Positions 24,314 to 37,154 of a stretch of 64,000 nt of DNA are shown here, in pieces. The stretch is from assembly GCA_000320545.1 (NCBI GenBank), contig ADNK01000618.1, positions 1 to 64,000 on the forward strand, written 5' to 3'. A model generated the notes under the pieces. That model ran no database searches. It was given only the letters and a program-made list of their open reading frames with translations, and was not told the origin of the DNA. The position numbers and the translations under genes are program-made. Position 1 is the first letter of the stretch. The number at the start of each line of letters is the position of its first letter. The DNA is from Bigelowiella natans CCMP2755. Taxonomy: Eukaryota; Cercozoa; Chlorarachniophyceae.

Positions 24314-24954
24314 GAGTTGCCGCAGAACTGATTTAACAATACGGAGTCATTTTTTCGTAAGTATCCTAATCCATAGCATTGAGAATAATTGCTGTGTTGT
24401 TGCATCATCACGCATGGGTCCACACAATATTCTCTCTTAGGCATATATCACTGGTCTCTAATCTTACATAATCTTTCAGTTTTGTGTTTTGTGTATATTG
24501 TACCTTCTGATGCGACGAATATAGCGTCGCAGCAACATCTGGCAACAGTGTCTGACACAGAAAGTTTTACTTCCCTCCCGTCTTCCTCTGCTTTGCTTAT
24601 GGTGGATTTTCTTTGAGGCGATGAGGGGGAGATATATTTTTGCAAAACTTCACTCGCCCTCACGTAGGTTCTACATATAGTCGTAACATAATGTATTTGA
24701 GATGTAAATAACAAAGCTAGCAAAACACAGCTGTCTCGTGATTACATACCGCACTTATCTATTTACTACACGTGGTTTGAAAGACATTAGAGGTCGTACG
24801 AGGTTGCTGCCTTTATTTTTTTCTTCGGTAGAAGGCCGGGCATTAATTTCCTTTGCTTGACATGGTCATTCGTATCACCGCCCCCCCCCGATTGGTGGTG
24901 AGGCAGCTTTTGGATTTTCTCCAGTATCTAGATATTACGAGATAATTTAGTAAA
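24314..24954. other. Tandem spacer, nucleotidyltransferase 5' / RRM protein 3'
   Basis: This spacer lies between two minus-strand genes. It has only scattered CATG words and no tract. No domain was seen in its short frames; a 5' exon of the nucleotidyltransferase could be here. Confidence 0.4.
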
Positions 24955-25554
24955 TCAGAGAATAATGCCCGTCTCTTTTGAAGCAACGCCTTCGATTAGT
25001 CCAGATATCACCTGCTTCATGCTCTTATGCGCGCTCTTCATTGCCTGAATGCAATCCTGCAATGTAATTTGGGGAGTCATTGCAATGGGTGTTGAATTCG
25101 ACGGCCTTGTCCCCTCCCCCAACGCCTGTGTATGACTGGAAAAGGTTCCACTGCTGTAATGGCGCCCATAATGCCGATCCACAGTAACCTCGGCCTCCAA
25201 GGCCCTGACGAAAGTGCGAAGGCTAGAGGAGAAGGAATATGGAGAAATTAAGTGGCATTTCGATCCTTACCTTTTAGACAATGTTGTCCCGTGAAGCATT
25301 TTGGCCGCCTCTTCGGCGACATTTCGCGAAGAGCCAAATCCGAGGAAGCCGGAACCCTTAGACCTTCCGGTGCGAGCGTCCTTAATGACATACGCAAATT
25401 GCAGGGCCGAGACGACGCCATGTGAAAGCCGATCAGTCGCTAAATTGAGCAAATCGCCATCATCGAGGGCAAAGGGGAGGTTCTTAATCAGAAGCCAGTG
25501 CAGACGGGACTTTATGACGCCCTCCTCGAGTGCAGAGGAAGGGGCTTCAGCCAT
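24955..25554 (-). CDS. Single-RRM RNA-binding protein
   Basis: Two exons (25271-25554 and 24955-25222) joined in phase give about 183 residues. One RRM occupies residues about 17-95: RNP2-like WLLIKNLPF, and RNP1-like RSKGSGFLGFGS with two aromatic positions, spaced normally. After it comes a C-terminal region of about 90 residues with a Gly/Ser/Thr-rich middle and a final amphipathic helix (DCIQAMKSAHKSMKQVISGL). No RS, RGG or second RRM is present, and the RNA target is unknown. The gene lies head-to-tail with the nucleotidyltransferase, but nothing proves that they work together. Confidence 0.85.
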
Positions 25555-26690
25555 GCGACGTGGGCAGCTCGGAAACCGAGCTGTGAGATCTCAGAAATAC
25601 TTGAGACAATGGTCGTGATTTTGTAGTTGCGACAAGCCAATATTAAGGTTTTTCCTGATTCCCCCGTATGTCCTCCTGTTTTTGCCCCAAAATGGAAGAA
25701 AAGCAGGTTGCTCAGAGCGAAACCCATAAATTCGATCTCATCATTTGGAACCTAGGCAACTCGACAAGCGGGAAACTACCACTTAAAAAAGGGTTCATTA
25801 CAAAATAAATGTGGATCTAAGAATCTTATTTTCAACTTGTGGACGATCCGATCCATGCGAGTTACGTTATTCTTAGTATGTGGTTTGCCTACTGATTTCA
25901 CAGCGTAGCTCGCCCTTGCGACAATCCAATATCGAGATATTTTCCCTATTTTCCCCGTACGAATGTAGTTCAAATGGAGTGCTTCTCAAAGAGGATCTTC
26001 CGCTCCCACCGACTCCGACCTTCCACGTGCGATTCGTCGTCAACGCACTGCAGATGGTACAGGAGATGATCCAAGCTCACAGATAATGGTGCCCCTATCT
26101 ACAGCTTCGCAGGTAAACCTCTGGCATTGATCAGTTCCTTGCTTCTGGGAGCTCGATGGAGATCAGAGACAGAAAGTGCAGCCGAACACCTGAGGTGACA
26201 CACATAGTTCTCTCTATCTGCTCCATTCCTGTCTCTTAGTTTTGCCTTGTTGATTCCTGGCAGGGTCGATGGACGACGCTTCTTGACAGAGGTAGAGCAC
26301 GCAGTCGTACATAATTTCTTGTATTCAATTATCAAGGACTGACAGACGATAATCAACTATTCCAGCCAGGCAAACTGGTAACGCGCGAAACAAGTTGGAC
26401 ACGCCTGCTGTAAAAAGCAAAGGCCAACTCAAACACTCCTTGGATCCCCCCAAAGAGTAAGACCAATCGCTTTCCTTTGTGTTTGACATTCTGTCCCTGC
26501 CATGAAGAAAAAACGAAAATATGACATTTATATATGTGTTACTAAACAAAAGCTATTCACCGTAGCGACTTGTATCCTTTTGTTACAACACTGCATCTAT
26601 TTTTTCGTTTATCTAATTTTTAAGCTAATCTTTCCTTGAGAGTATCCGGTAGTTCCTTATTTTCGAGCACCTTTACTTCTCTTACTGCTA
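25555..26690. other. Divergent spacer with weak coding signal
   Basis: This spacer lies between the RRM gene 5' end and the glycosyltransferase-like gene. A plus-strand stretch at 25921-26086 (it includes LKEDLPLPPTPTFHVRFVVN) looks protein-like but belongs to no gene that I can assemble. The missing first exon of the next gene should be in this spacer; one candidate is an ATG at 26502 followed by Lys codons. Confidence 0.35.
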
Positions 26691-27208
26691 GGTCCAGCGG
26701 AAATAAGAGGCCGACAAAGATTTACCTCCGCAGTGAAATATTGCCACTGTTGCGGCGGATCGTCCTCCTCCTTGTGCTCCTTGGAAGCTTCATAATACTC
26801 TGTAGAAAAGTCGCTTTTATCGTGGCGCAGAGCGGACTCTCACTGTCTTCAGCCGGGAAAGCGAGCAAGCATGCCGTCAGGCTTAGCCTCAATGTTAATC
26901 CTCGAGCACTTAGTGATTCCTTTCCTGCTGGGGTAGAAACAAGAAACAGCAAAGTAGTTGATACCGACACAGCAGGAGGATGGATAACCGCATTAGGCTC
27001 ACAATTAGGACAAATGACGACTGTCACCACTAAGAGGTTGGATGACAGAGGAGGCGGTGAGGATCTCAGTTTTAATGTCAATGACGCTCTAGCCAAGTTC
27101 CCAGTGACACGTCTTTCTGGCGTTTCCAACGTTTCACCCTCTAAAAAAGGTTAATGGCGCTGCTTGTACTGCTAGTGTGCTATATTTTCTACATCGCTGC
27201 TCGTGTTG

Positions 27209-27258
<50 letters not shown>

Positions 27259-27361
27259 TGTGGCGCGAGGGAAAGTGTGGGAGCGTCCATGTGTACTCGT
27301 ATGCGGAGCATATTATTTTAAAGTGTAAGTGTAAAGTCTCACGAGAAATTTTAATTTCTTT

Positions 27362-27404
<43 letters not shown>

Positions 27405-28164
27405 TTAGGCCTCGATGGCAGCCATGGAATCTGGACTCCCTCACAAATTATCCTTGGTGAAGACCCAGAGAGTTATTTTGGGAAAATTCACCGATATGAA
27501 ATCGTTTGTGAAGTCGACCCGGAAATAAAGATCGGCAAGGAGTCCGGAAGTGAGGGAAAATGGAAGAAGAGTGAGGAAAACCAGAACAAGAAGCTAATAC
27601 GGATTGGGCTGCTGGCTTCAATTGTGGGAGAAAATGGCAACTGGCCAGGTTGCTATCTTGCGGCGCTCCAAGAAACCAAAATTCTCAGATCCTGCCGGGA
27701 CTTAGCCTTCAAAGGAAGTGGAGGACAGGAGAGAGCTGGAGAGAAAAAGATTGTAGGAGAGAATATGATTGCAGACGATGAAGACATCGACGACATCGAC
27801 GACATTGACGACAGCGACGAAGACTGGATATTAGAGGGGGAGGGGGGAAGTCGGAAACTCAAAGCACTAGAGCAGGAGGAAAAGTACATGGAGAATTTGG
27901 ATGATCGTAAGGGTGCAATATCGACTGATTCATCGAATGATACTGCTGTTGGTGATGACGTCGCCGCGGCCTTAGAGATTTTGATGATTACAATCGATGA
28001 GATCCTGGATCCGAGAGTCATGTTCGCCGCCCTTCACCATTTGAAGATGGTGCGTGGGGATTCCTACGTGCAGAATGTGCCGTTTCACATTGATATGAGT
28101 CAGAGACCAGACTTTAGTCTTCCCTTTGCTCGACGGATCCAAGGGGTATATATGTTTGTGATGT

Positions 28165-28201
<37 letters not shown>

Positions 28202-30142
28202 TTCACGGAGGATAAAGAGGGGCACGTATGCGATATTGATGATGATTATGATGATGATGATGACCACGAATTATTTTTTAATGCAATGACTCATGTTGAG
28301 GTAGTGCTCCTAGATTTTCAGAACGACGCAGGATTCTGTGCGAATAAAATTATTATCTGCGCAGCATCAGCATCCTGACTATTCATTAGAAAATAGTCTC
28401 ATCAAACGGCCTTCTCCTTCTTCTTCCCTATCCCGTCTTTCTACCCCCCTTCAAGGTGTTCGAAAAGCTTAATATCCCTCGAGAACACGTCTCAGCGCTA
28501 CACTACCGCGCTGGATTTATCGCTCGCCCCGACGGAATAGTTGAAGTGCCCTCAACCCATAACAGAATATCGGAAGAGATAGTAAAGGAGCGGATCAATT
28601 CATTTGATAGGAGGTACTAAGAGCCAGGATCCTGAGGAAGGGGATGGGGAGTCATGGGTGGTCGCTAGTGTTGTGTGTCCTCCGAAAATTTCTAGCAAGA
28701 AGGGGACGATTGTCATTTTTTTTAAAAAAGGAATTTAAGCGTACTGTTGATCACCTTTGTGGAGCAAGCGACATAGTTCCAATCAAGCCCTGTCGCATCC
28801 AACATTTTCGGTGTTATTGGAATGGTGCTCTGGGGGCGGTTTCAACAAATGCAATAGCGATGGCATCGGCAAATGTCTTTATCCCTGCTCCACACCCTAC
28901 TTTATCTGTTATACCATTCTCATTATGAATTCTTGTTTGGAACAGGGATGTGGATGCGTTGAGCCCCCTACTCCGCAGTTACTTCTGGCACGGATACTGG
29001 TGGGAATTAATGAAGCTTTCAGAGAAGACGCGGAGGCCTGGTGAATGCGACACGGTGGAAGATAGTGCGAGTATAAGACCGTCATCGTCGTCAACAGACG
29101 AGTATCATCCATTTTTACTGCTCGGAGGGTAAGAAAGCATTTCCTCCAAAGATTTTCGAAAGATTAGTCGAACCCAGCACGTGCTCATCTCGGGCATACT
29201 CTTGCACCAAATGCACTGCCATGTTGATAAAGTTGTGAAATATGTGACCCACTACCCCATTACCCACACCCCCTCCTCCTCCTCCTTTTCTCAGGGATGC
29301 AACCGAGGAGCGCACAGCAATGGTTTTCCAGCTCTGGAGGCGAGGCTTATTGTCTCGCAAGAAGGGCAATCTTTGGAGCTTCCAGACACCTGAGATGTGC
29401 TGTAAGATGCGGAACAATGAAGGGGGCACGGAATATAAAAATGGCGGTGGTGCGGAAGAGGTTGAAAGTACTCAAGGTGATGACTGCTCAGGGATTTATC
29501 GACCTTCCGATGAAGAAAGCGTATTTTTTAACGAAATCCGCCGGAATCCACAAAAGCACAAAAGATTCTGCTCTCTATTCCCTAAAAACCTTGACATGAA
29601 ACTCACCGGCCAGACGCTCAATATAGACCGTACTTTCGCTCCTGAGGCACTCTACAACGCCACGGCATTCTCCATCGTCTTCGAGTCGCATCTAGATTCT
29701 CCGAAGCTCAGTGCGCTTACCGAGAAACCGCTCAAGGCGGTAGAATAATTGAAACTGAATTATTATCCACTCCTCTCTAGTGTGCTCATTGTTTACTCTT
29801 CCTCAGATTGCAATGGGTCACCCATTCGTTCTTCTCTTCGCAGCTGCGGAAGCAGATCGTTTGTTAACCTCCTTCGGATTCCAAGATTCCTCCCCTATCA
29901 AGCACCCCACATTGCTCCGTGAAGTGTATGGCGAAGAGAATCAGGGTGCTGGCATAGATAAAGATTTAAGAAAGATTGGAAAGTACATTGCAAAAGTCAC
30001 AAAGGCGATCCCCGCTAGTTCATGGTCATTACTCGAGCGGAAAGCAAAAGCAAACCGACGGCACATGCGTTGCGGCGGACTTAGAGAGCGCATGACGAGG
30101 CACCTTGTCGGCACTTTCGTCACCACTCTCAACCTTTCTTGA
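26691..30142 (+). CDS. Type II membrane glycosyltransferase-like protein
   Basis: Exons in phase: about 26691-27149, 27409-28145, 28456-28613, 28946-29128, 29295-29739, 29807-30142; about 770 residues plus an unseen first exon, since no ATG starts the first frame. A single hydrophobic anchor (RRIVLLLVLLGSFIILCRKV) near the N-terminus suggests a Golgi type II protein. The lumenal part has WTPSQIILGEDPESYF, an acidic repeat (DDIDDIDDIDD), FHIDMSQRPDFSLPF, then FDRRDVDALSPLLRSY. The last third carries a pattern found in several GT families: FSIVFESH, then LSALTEKPLKA joined by splicing to IAMGHPFVLLFAAAEADRLL and FGF. The T-E-K-x-x-K-x-I-x-x-G-x-PF element is the main basis for the call; the family, sugar and acceptor are not known. 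Confidence 0.58.
27212..27401. repeat. (CT)n and (GT)n microsatellites in intron
   Basis: CT then GT runs at 27212-27262 and a second CT run at 27366-27401 lie in the first resolved intron (27150-27408) of the glycosyltransferase-like gene. The second run ends just before the acceptor and may act as its pyrimidine tract. Confidence 0.9.
28158..28199. repeat. (GT)n microsatellite in intron
   Basis: This run starts 12 bases after the donor at 28146 of the glycosyltransferase-like gene. Confidence 0.95.
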
Positions 30143-31649
30143 AATGGAAAAAAACAGTTGCAGAGATGAGCGGTGCTGGATGCGGATGATTCAGAGCAGA
30201 TGCACCATGAGTGCAAAGGCCAAACTGCGGGAAATGCATCAAACAATTTGTGAATTTCTTGCCTCTTTCCTGTGGATTTTCCATGCGTTTTGAGTTGCAC
30301 AGTTGATGCAATGTCACTCGACACCAGCAAGGACAGACGAGCGCAGTGATTTTGAGTGAACAAAATGAAACATGTGAATGAAACCAAACGTCAACCAACA
30401 TGAGCAATTGCGCACAAACTCAAATTGAAGAAACGTGTGATGCTTGCAATGATCATTGTCATTGGAATTCCATCAGCAAGAGCTAGAGCTAGTGCGACGT
30501 TTGTCCAGATCGATGTGTGTGGTGTGTGCGTGACAATGCATGACGGTGGCGTGAAGTTCGATGCCAGCGCATGCTGCTAGCATGAGCAGCTCTGCGCATA
30601 TTCGGTCGAGATGTCGTCATCGAAGTCATGCAAGCAATGCCTTCAGTAGCAAAACATGGCAAACAGCCTCATTGAAGATCGCATCTGATGACAACCATGC
30701 ACTAGTGCGTACATGAGCATGTATGTGAATAATTGTCGTTCATGCTGTAGTCAGCCCATGAACAAGTGATAGCATGCATGTGCTACACGCCATGCCGTGT
30801 GTGAGTCATGTACGTAGAAATCTGTGCGACTACCACCATCATCAGATGATGTTTACTCCTAGTATAGAGCAACACAGAGCAGTGTTGCAGCAATAGGAGA
30901 TGGAGGCGTGTGCCATGCAGCTATCGGCAGCATTTCTGGTTAGCACAATGAGATGCTTTGGTTAACCAATGACTAAGAAAACATTGTCCAGAACAAATTA
31001 TACAGTCGATGTCTGCTTTCCGATCTCTGAGGTGTAGACGCTTTGTAGACTGTAATTCTACTAATCGATAACTATTCGATATGTTAATAACACTATTACA
31101 CTTTCCTATCCCTACATGTGGTAATATGTAGATTTGGAGCACGTAATCTGGGGACCTACTGGTAGCTGAGGGACGGAATGACACCGAATCTAACTCTGTT
31201 GAGATCTTCTTACACAGAGATGGAGTTTTTTAAACACTTAGAATATGTGAATTTCGTCACAGACATGTATCCTTCCGAACAAAATCGTAAATATAAAGTT
31301 ACTTCGGTATTGATTCGTAATTAAGAAAATTAAAATGATGACGGGACTAGTCGGTGCTCTGTCCTGAGATGAATCGATGCAAAAAACTCTCTTATGGAGG
31401 TAGAACAAAAAAGTGATAGACAACATAATGCTTGTATCCTCTTACAAATTGTGTAAATCAAAGGAGGAGCTGCTCACGCCTTGCTATTCTGTAGTAGTCG
31501 TCGTGTTTCTCGTCGCAGAAGGCGGTTCAAATTGTACATCGTTAGAGGCACCCTCCTTGCTTCAGTTGTATTCTCAACGAATATTTCATTTATATCTCGC
31601 AACAGAAAAGTATTTTCCAGACGCAGTTCTTGCCTCTTCATTTTTCGTC
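30143..31649. other. Convergent spacer with palindromic-word tract
   Basis: This 3'-3' spacer holds a tract at about 30300-30960 with GCATGC, GCTAGC, GCATGCATG and many CATG words (for example 30566-30592 and 30770-30785). The part from 31000 to 31650 is AT-richer with no recognised feature. Confidence 0.75.
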
Positions 31650-32860
31650 TTAATTTTTGGCTGAATTGTGGCAGATGTTGAAATAGCTTTTCGCGGTGGG
31701 GACTGGAAGTTTGCCTTTATAGGTTCTCAGGGGCCATCGCTTCGATCGCTTGCTTTGGGCTCTGTTATTGACACAGAGGAAACTAGATGGAGGCGGCTTA
31801 TTTTGTGATTTGGAAGTCGGGTTTCTCCTCAACAAAGGACGCGTTACTACTGCATGAAGTTTGTCTCTCCAATTGTCGTAGATGATCTCGGCCATATCGC
31901 TAAATATGTCACCTCTGGTCGAAACAGCCTGTTTACTCAGATCACGACTTCGCTCCACCTGCAACCTTCTCGATGAAGATTCGAAGCAGCACCGATAGCA
32001 TTTGGGAACCTTCTTAGTAGAGGATTGATGTACGGTCTTCCAAAAGGAGGGCTTGAAACGTGCAGGCCTTCGTCTCATCGTTTGAATGTCCACGGCAATG
32101 AATCTGCTTCGAAACTGGAAACTGCAGACCTTCTCCCCTTCTCCTTCTGATGATGATGACACAGAGCGTGCGGGGGGCAGAAAGTGTTTACTTCTAAACG
32201 TGCACCACGGTGCAACTTGGTGCCATTTTTACCCGGCCGACGATTTACATTCCTTGTCGAAGGGTTGTTTTGCAGGACACTTGCCTCTCGGAACTGGAGA
32301 GATAATAATTCGTCACAAGGCTACCATACCGTTTTCTGGGGTACTCAAATTTCAGAGAAATGAATTCCGCTCCAAACAGCAAAAACGCAGTGCAATTTTG
32401 TTGTGACTCCTCCTCCCCTGCGAGTTCCAAGTGCTCGTCAGTGGCACGTACGCTACCCACGTGCTTCTTCGACTCAATTTGGGATTGAACCTGCTCCAAG
32501 GCATAGTCGCGGGGTGAAAAATCAGCCAAATTTTGGTCACTTTGGCTCGCGCTTATCCTATTTATAGCATCGGAAGTTTCCTAGATCTTGGGCTTTTCGA
32601 GGATGCTGAAGACCGAGCATCGGGCATGCATTGAAATAGTCAGGGATTCAGCGATTAATCCCGGTATTACTGCTGTTATTGGAACTAGTATTTCTCGGCT
32701 CCTCGCGTGCATCCAGGCCTCGACTGCTTGCAATGGCTGCTCTCATAGATGAATTCGCAATCTCGGATGACCCACAAGGCACCGAGAACTTTTTCCCCCC
32801 AACATTAGCTTCCCTTCCACTATCTCTAAACTGAGATGGTTGACGATCATTCGATGACAT
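31650..32860 (-). CDS. Unknown protein, partly resolved
   Basis: Two exons join in phase: 32330 to about 32590 (its reading includes DYALEQVQSQIESKKHVGSV) and 31650-32121 (FQFRSRFIAVDIQTMRRR, a KCYRCC Cys pair, DMAEIIYDNWRDKLHAVV). The body has no in-frame ATG, so a 5' exon is needed; the open frame 32648-32860, starting with ATG at 32860, is the candidate, but no good donor gives the right phase. The product is basic in its C-terminal half, with no recognised domain. If the 32860 start is right, its ATG overlaps the EMC2 start codon on the other strand. Confidence 0.38.
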
Positions 32861-33194
32861 GACAGGCGAGCTTTCGGAAAGGCTTAGAAAAATTCAAACA
32901 AACCTCAGCACCGCTAAAGAAGAGAAGCTTGAGCTTATTCAATTTCTAAAGAATCATAAGGTCCGCTGCCTCCTCCCCAAGCCTTCTTGTTACAAATTTT
33001 TCGGAAGTTATTGCGACCTTATGTTTTTATATGCCGCATGCATTGAGTGCATTTGCATAATTCAGTTCGTGTGGATCTCTGTTGACCGTTTTGACCTCAG
33101 ATACGTAAACCAGAATTGGTAGTGAAGTATGGGTTGCAGCTAATGGATGCCTACCAGTCCCACTTGGGGGATGACGGTTAGCTAATGTCCTTCA

Positions 33195-33241
<47 letters not shown>

Positions 33242-33701
33242 CTTGTGTGTATATCATGGTTGTTTATCGGGTTCATTTTAATAAGGGTAAGGGAGGTGCT
33301 GGACGAAATTAGGTTTAGTAATCTACCCCATCAGTAGAGTCGCAAATGATGTCATCTCCGACACGACGTTACTGTTTGTTAGATACTTTTCTTTTTCTTC
33401 TTTCTTCTTCACAATTGAGCATGGGCATCATCATATAATTAGGGAAGGAATAGGAGAGTATTGCTGTTGATATTGCTACGCTTACTATAACAACTATTAC
33501 TCTTAGTATGGGATATGATCGAAGACGTTCTGATCTCCTCTTTGGATATCGGAAACGAGCAACTCGCTTACGACATGTACACTCGGTATAATGATCATAG
33601 ATACTGCTAAGTTCCTTTCTGTTAATCGCAACTACGGACAACTAAAATGACAATGGTTATTGCTGAGGACAGATCTCATGGGCACGTATCATATACCTAT
33701 A

Positions 33702-33749
<48 letters not shown>

Positions 33750-34009
33750 CAGTTGCGTTCCTTTGAAGAGTCAAAAGATCGTGCAGTTGTGGCATACATA
33801 CCACGATGACTTGATTTAGGTTGGATGGAAAATTCAAGAAACCTGAGGGCTCCATAAGACTAGATAGGCTCAAAGCCAGAATACGGGTAATAGCAGCATG
33901 ATAACGACGACGACGATGTAGGATATATATTGGGGAGGGGAGGAGTACGAGACGATGCTGCTCGAAGTGACGTTATCCATTGCTATTGATGATCACAATT
34001 CTCGTTAAA

Positions 34010-34055
<46 letters not shown>

Positions 34056-34183
34056 CATATATCTTCATAGGAATTTCGAGGCGAATACGACCGCGCTACC
34101 AAGATCTATCTCTGTATGCTTTATTAGTTATTGCCAGTATCAATCATCTCACACATAAGAACTGGCGTACAGCGCACGTGCAT

Positions 34184-34230
<47 letters not shown>

Positions 34231-36013
34231 ATGCTCGTGATTGATCAATCATAATAGCTGAATGTAGATACATCATTGGTTTTTTGAACAAACACGTAGC
34301 ACATATCACTACATCAATCATCATCGAAGTACTCTCGATATATTCCTCATTTCAAAATACTTCCTTCTCGCACCGTTCATGAAAAACCGAAGCCATTCTG
34401 AGTCGGGACGAAACAAACAAACACGCATATCGCCGACTGGCATGCGTCGCAAAGGTAGGTGCGCGTAGCCACCATGACGCTATGCCGACCTGATGCTTCT
34501 AGTTTGTAACACGTCACAGAGAAACCAATTGTTGTTATCATTGCTACCACTACTACTTCCCATTCTTGCTCATCGTCGTATTTGCTAGGCGAAAGGCGAT
34601 CCTGCCGGCACTGTGGACGCTTTGAATGAATATCTGAAGGTAGCAGCTTGTTATCACCGTCAGGCCCACCATTATCATCGTCTCACAGAAAATACAAAAC
34701 GTTCTCTGCTGTCGTCATTTTCCCTGCAGATATTTCCTGGGGATCTTGAAGGATGGCTGGAGTTGGCGGAGGTGTACACATCCCTGGAGCGGTAGTAGAG
34801 TAGTAATAGCAAGAGAAGTAGTAGTCGTAATAACCCAACACAAGTGGTACAGAAAGTATCTTCCTTCTCTTTTCAGTTTACTTGGAATCTTGATCCTTAA
34901 AGTATTAGTCAACGTCTCCAAGCCCCCTCTTCTCAGTTTTCCTAACCGTCGTTGTGACTACCTGATTTACATATTACATGTCGGTCCTCTGCTACGCACT
35001 ACTCTCATCGTCCTTCATTCTGAAGATATGAGTACGTGAAGTTCTGTTATGAGGAAGCGATCCTCATTGAGCCGCACGACTATCGGTTCCCTTTGCTCTA
35101 CGCTGATGCGCTATACTCCCTCGGTTGTTTAGCGTGTGCTGTAAACAGTGGTGGTGAAATAAATCATGACATTAGTAATCGTGTTTGTCCCCGTTTGGCA
35201 GGATTGTTTACATTGATGTGTCGTATGAAATATCATCCTTGAGCCGTGTATGGTCATGTCAGGCCAGCAGAAAAGGAAGACTAATATGAAAGATCCAATC
35301 GAGACCGCGAAGTACCTAAGTTCTAACTGTTGTAGTAGTAGTCGTCGTAGTGGTAGTGGTGGCGGTGGTTGTAGATGTAAGAGCAGCAGCAGAGTTGCTG
35401 GCTTAGAATCTTTCCTTTCATTACCAAGTGATGATGGCGAGTTGCTATTGGTGTATTCAATAATTGACGATTCTCTGCCGGTTCTCAAATCTGTATTCGG
35501 TGTGCGTGTGCGCGGATGTGTGGTGGTGAGGACGTACTACATACAGGCACTAGAATTGTGCCCTGGAAACATCCGAGCTCTCCTTGGTTTAGCTATGTGC
35601 ATTCGATACCTGAAAGTGCGTTTCTATGAGACCTAAGATGTTTGTTGGTAGTATGCAGCGTACCCGTGAAGAGGAGAGGAGGGGGAGGAGGAGGAGGAGG
35701 AAGAAGAAAACTCAGAATCCTCTTACGTCGTTCGTCTCAACATGCATATCTCTCTTCATGCTGTCCCTCCCTCAAATTGCTACCTTGAACCAAAGTGAAT
35801 AATAACCATAGGTGACTCCACAGACACAAAAGCTCTTCGAATGGTACTATTTCCCAATCAACAGAGTCGGCTATTTTGCTTACACTGCAATCCCTTGCCT
35901 CCTACCCCCCCCCCTCTATCAGGATCGAAAAGGAAGTTACAAAAGCGTATGCAAAGGCCGGAAGTGGGGGAAGAAACATGCTGCAGTATGTTCTGAAAGC
36001 ACTTCGACAATGA
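32859..36013 (+). CDS. EMC2: ER membrane protein complex subunit 2 (EMC2/TTC35)
   Basis: Cytosolic TPR-like scaffold of the EMC, the insertase for tail-anchored and multi-span proteins at the ER. Thirteen exons, all phases consistent: 32859-32960, 33101-33176, 33507-33585, 33820-33886, 34071-34113, 34393-34454, 34589-34639, 34730-34791, 35026-35123, 35263-35311, 35531-35615, 35812-35843, 35923-36013; 298 residues, the usual family length. Landmarks in order: YGLQLMDAYQSHLGDD, VWDMIEDVLISSLD, AKGDPAGTVDALNEYLK, FPGDLEGWLELAEVYTSLE, FCYEEAILIEPHDYRFPLLY and ALELCPGNIRALLGLAMC, ending in YAKAGSG. An in-frame stop (TGA, 32841-32843) lies just upstream of the chosen ATG. Almost every intron holds a microsatellite. 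Confidence 0.93.
33197..33252. repeat. (AT)n-(GT)n microsatellite in EMC2 intron
   Basis: An AT run then a GT run begins 20 bases after the donor at 33177. Similar AT runs in other EMC2 introns lie at 33704-33747 and 34013-34050, and a GT/GA compound run at 34182-34229. Confidence 0.95.
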
Positions 36014-36597
36014 GCGATAAGCGTGCGGTCGGCGGTGTAGATCGAAGCGTCATGTCATTCAGCGCAAAGGCTTGTGTCCATGCTGCTTCTCGTCGCTCAA
36101 CAGAGCAGAGCTTTGAGTCTACGCAGTCTGTTTGTATCGAAGGCGTATTGAGTTACGTGTTCTGAGTGGAGTTTTATCACATAGCAATGCGATGCTCATG
36201 CATGCTAGCATGTCATCATCACCATCACGTGCTTGATGTGTAGCAACGTTGCACATACAATATGCGCAATAAGGGGGCACAAAAACCACAGCAACTGTTG
36301 CGTAAATGAGATCTATGTGCTACATTGATCTAGCGCCTATGTACATCAAATGATTCACACATTATTGCATGCGAGTGACGACGATGATGCTTCATTGAAT
36401 TGATCGAATTGTGCAATGTTGCATGTGATAATAAATATCGCTAGCTAGCTTGATCCCCAACAGCTCCTGTGACTAGATGAACGCAAAATGAATGTAGGAT
36501 GTATGGGCGATATCCGTGTCTTGCTTGCTACGTGTTGTACCAAGACCACTTCTGTTTACATTTCTCGTGGATAATCATCATTCGTATCCCCTCTCCT
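36014..36597. other. Convergent spacer with palindromic-word tract
   Basis: The 3'-3' spacer between EMC2 and the dehydrogenase has GCATGCTAGCATG near 36197-36211, TTGCATGCGAG near 36365, and CGCTAGCTAGC near 36438. No gene is seen. Confidence 0.78.
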
Positions 36598-37119
36598 CTA
36601 CAGTTTCGAAACGACTTTAGCAGCGGCTGCCACGTTCTTCTTAAAGGCAGCACGCGTGTCTTTTGACATAGGCTTGATTGTAATGGAATTCTGCATGCAA
36701 CAATAACGCGATAAGCAGGATGGTACAATGATGGATTCGCTCTCTATTCAATGTGATATGAAGAGAGAATAGAGGATGCAATCCAACATGCCCTCTCATC
36801 TCTCTCTCATCTTGAAAGAAGTGTTTCTTACCGCCGGTCGATTGTGCACGATATCGTCCCCCCTAATACCACAATAGAGATGATAAATGATGAGCGAAAG
36901 CATGAGGGCTCTCTGCAAAGGCATTTAGTTTCTGCCACGAATTCACACGCACACACTTAAAACAAGAACCACTACACATAACGTACATAACTTCGATGAA
37001 TCCCTTGCGGTGAGATTATTCTATTGTTGCCATATTGTGTTTGTTAATGATGTGTCACCTAACGGCCGATAGCGCGCGGAATACAGCCTCAGGCTGATCT
37101 GGGGGACTTTGATAGCGAC

Positions 37120-37154
<35 letters not shown>

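Noticed and set aside
30105-30407. Overlapping frames on both strands after the glycosyltransferase-like gene
   Set aside because: They overlap the 3' end of that gene and the start of a palindromic-word tract; no domain.
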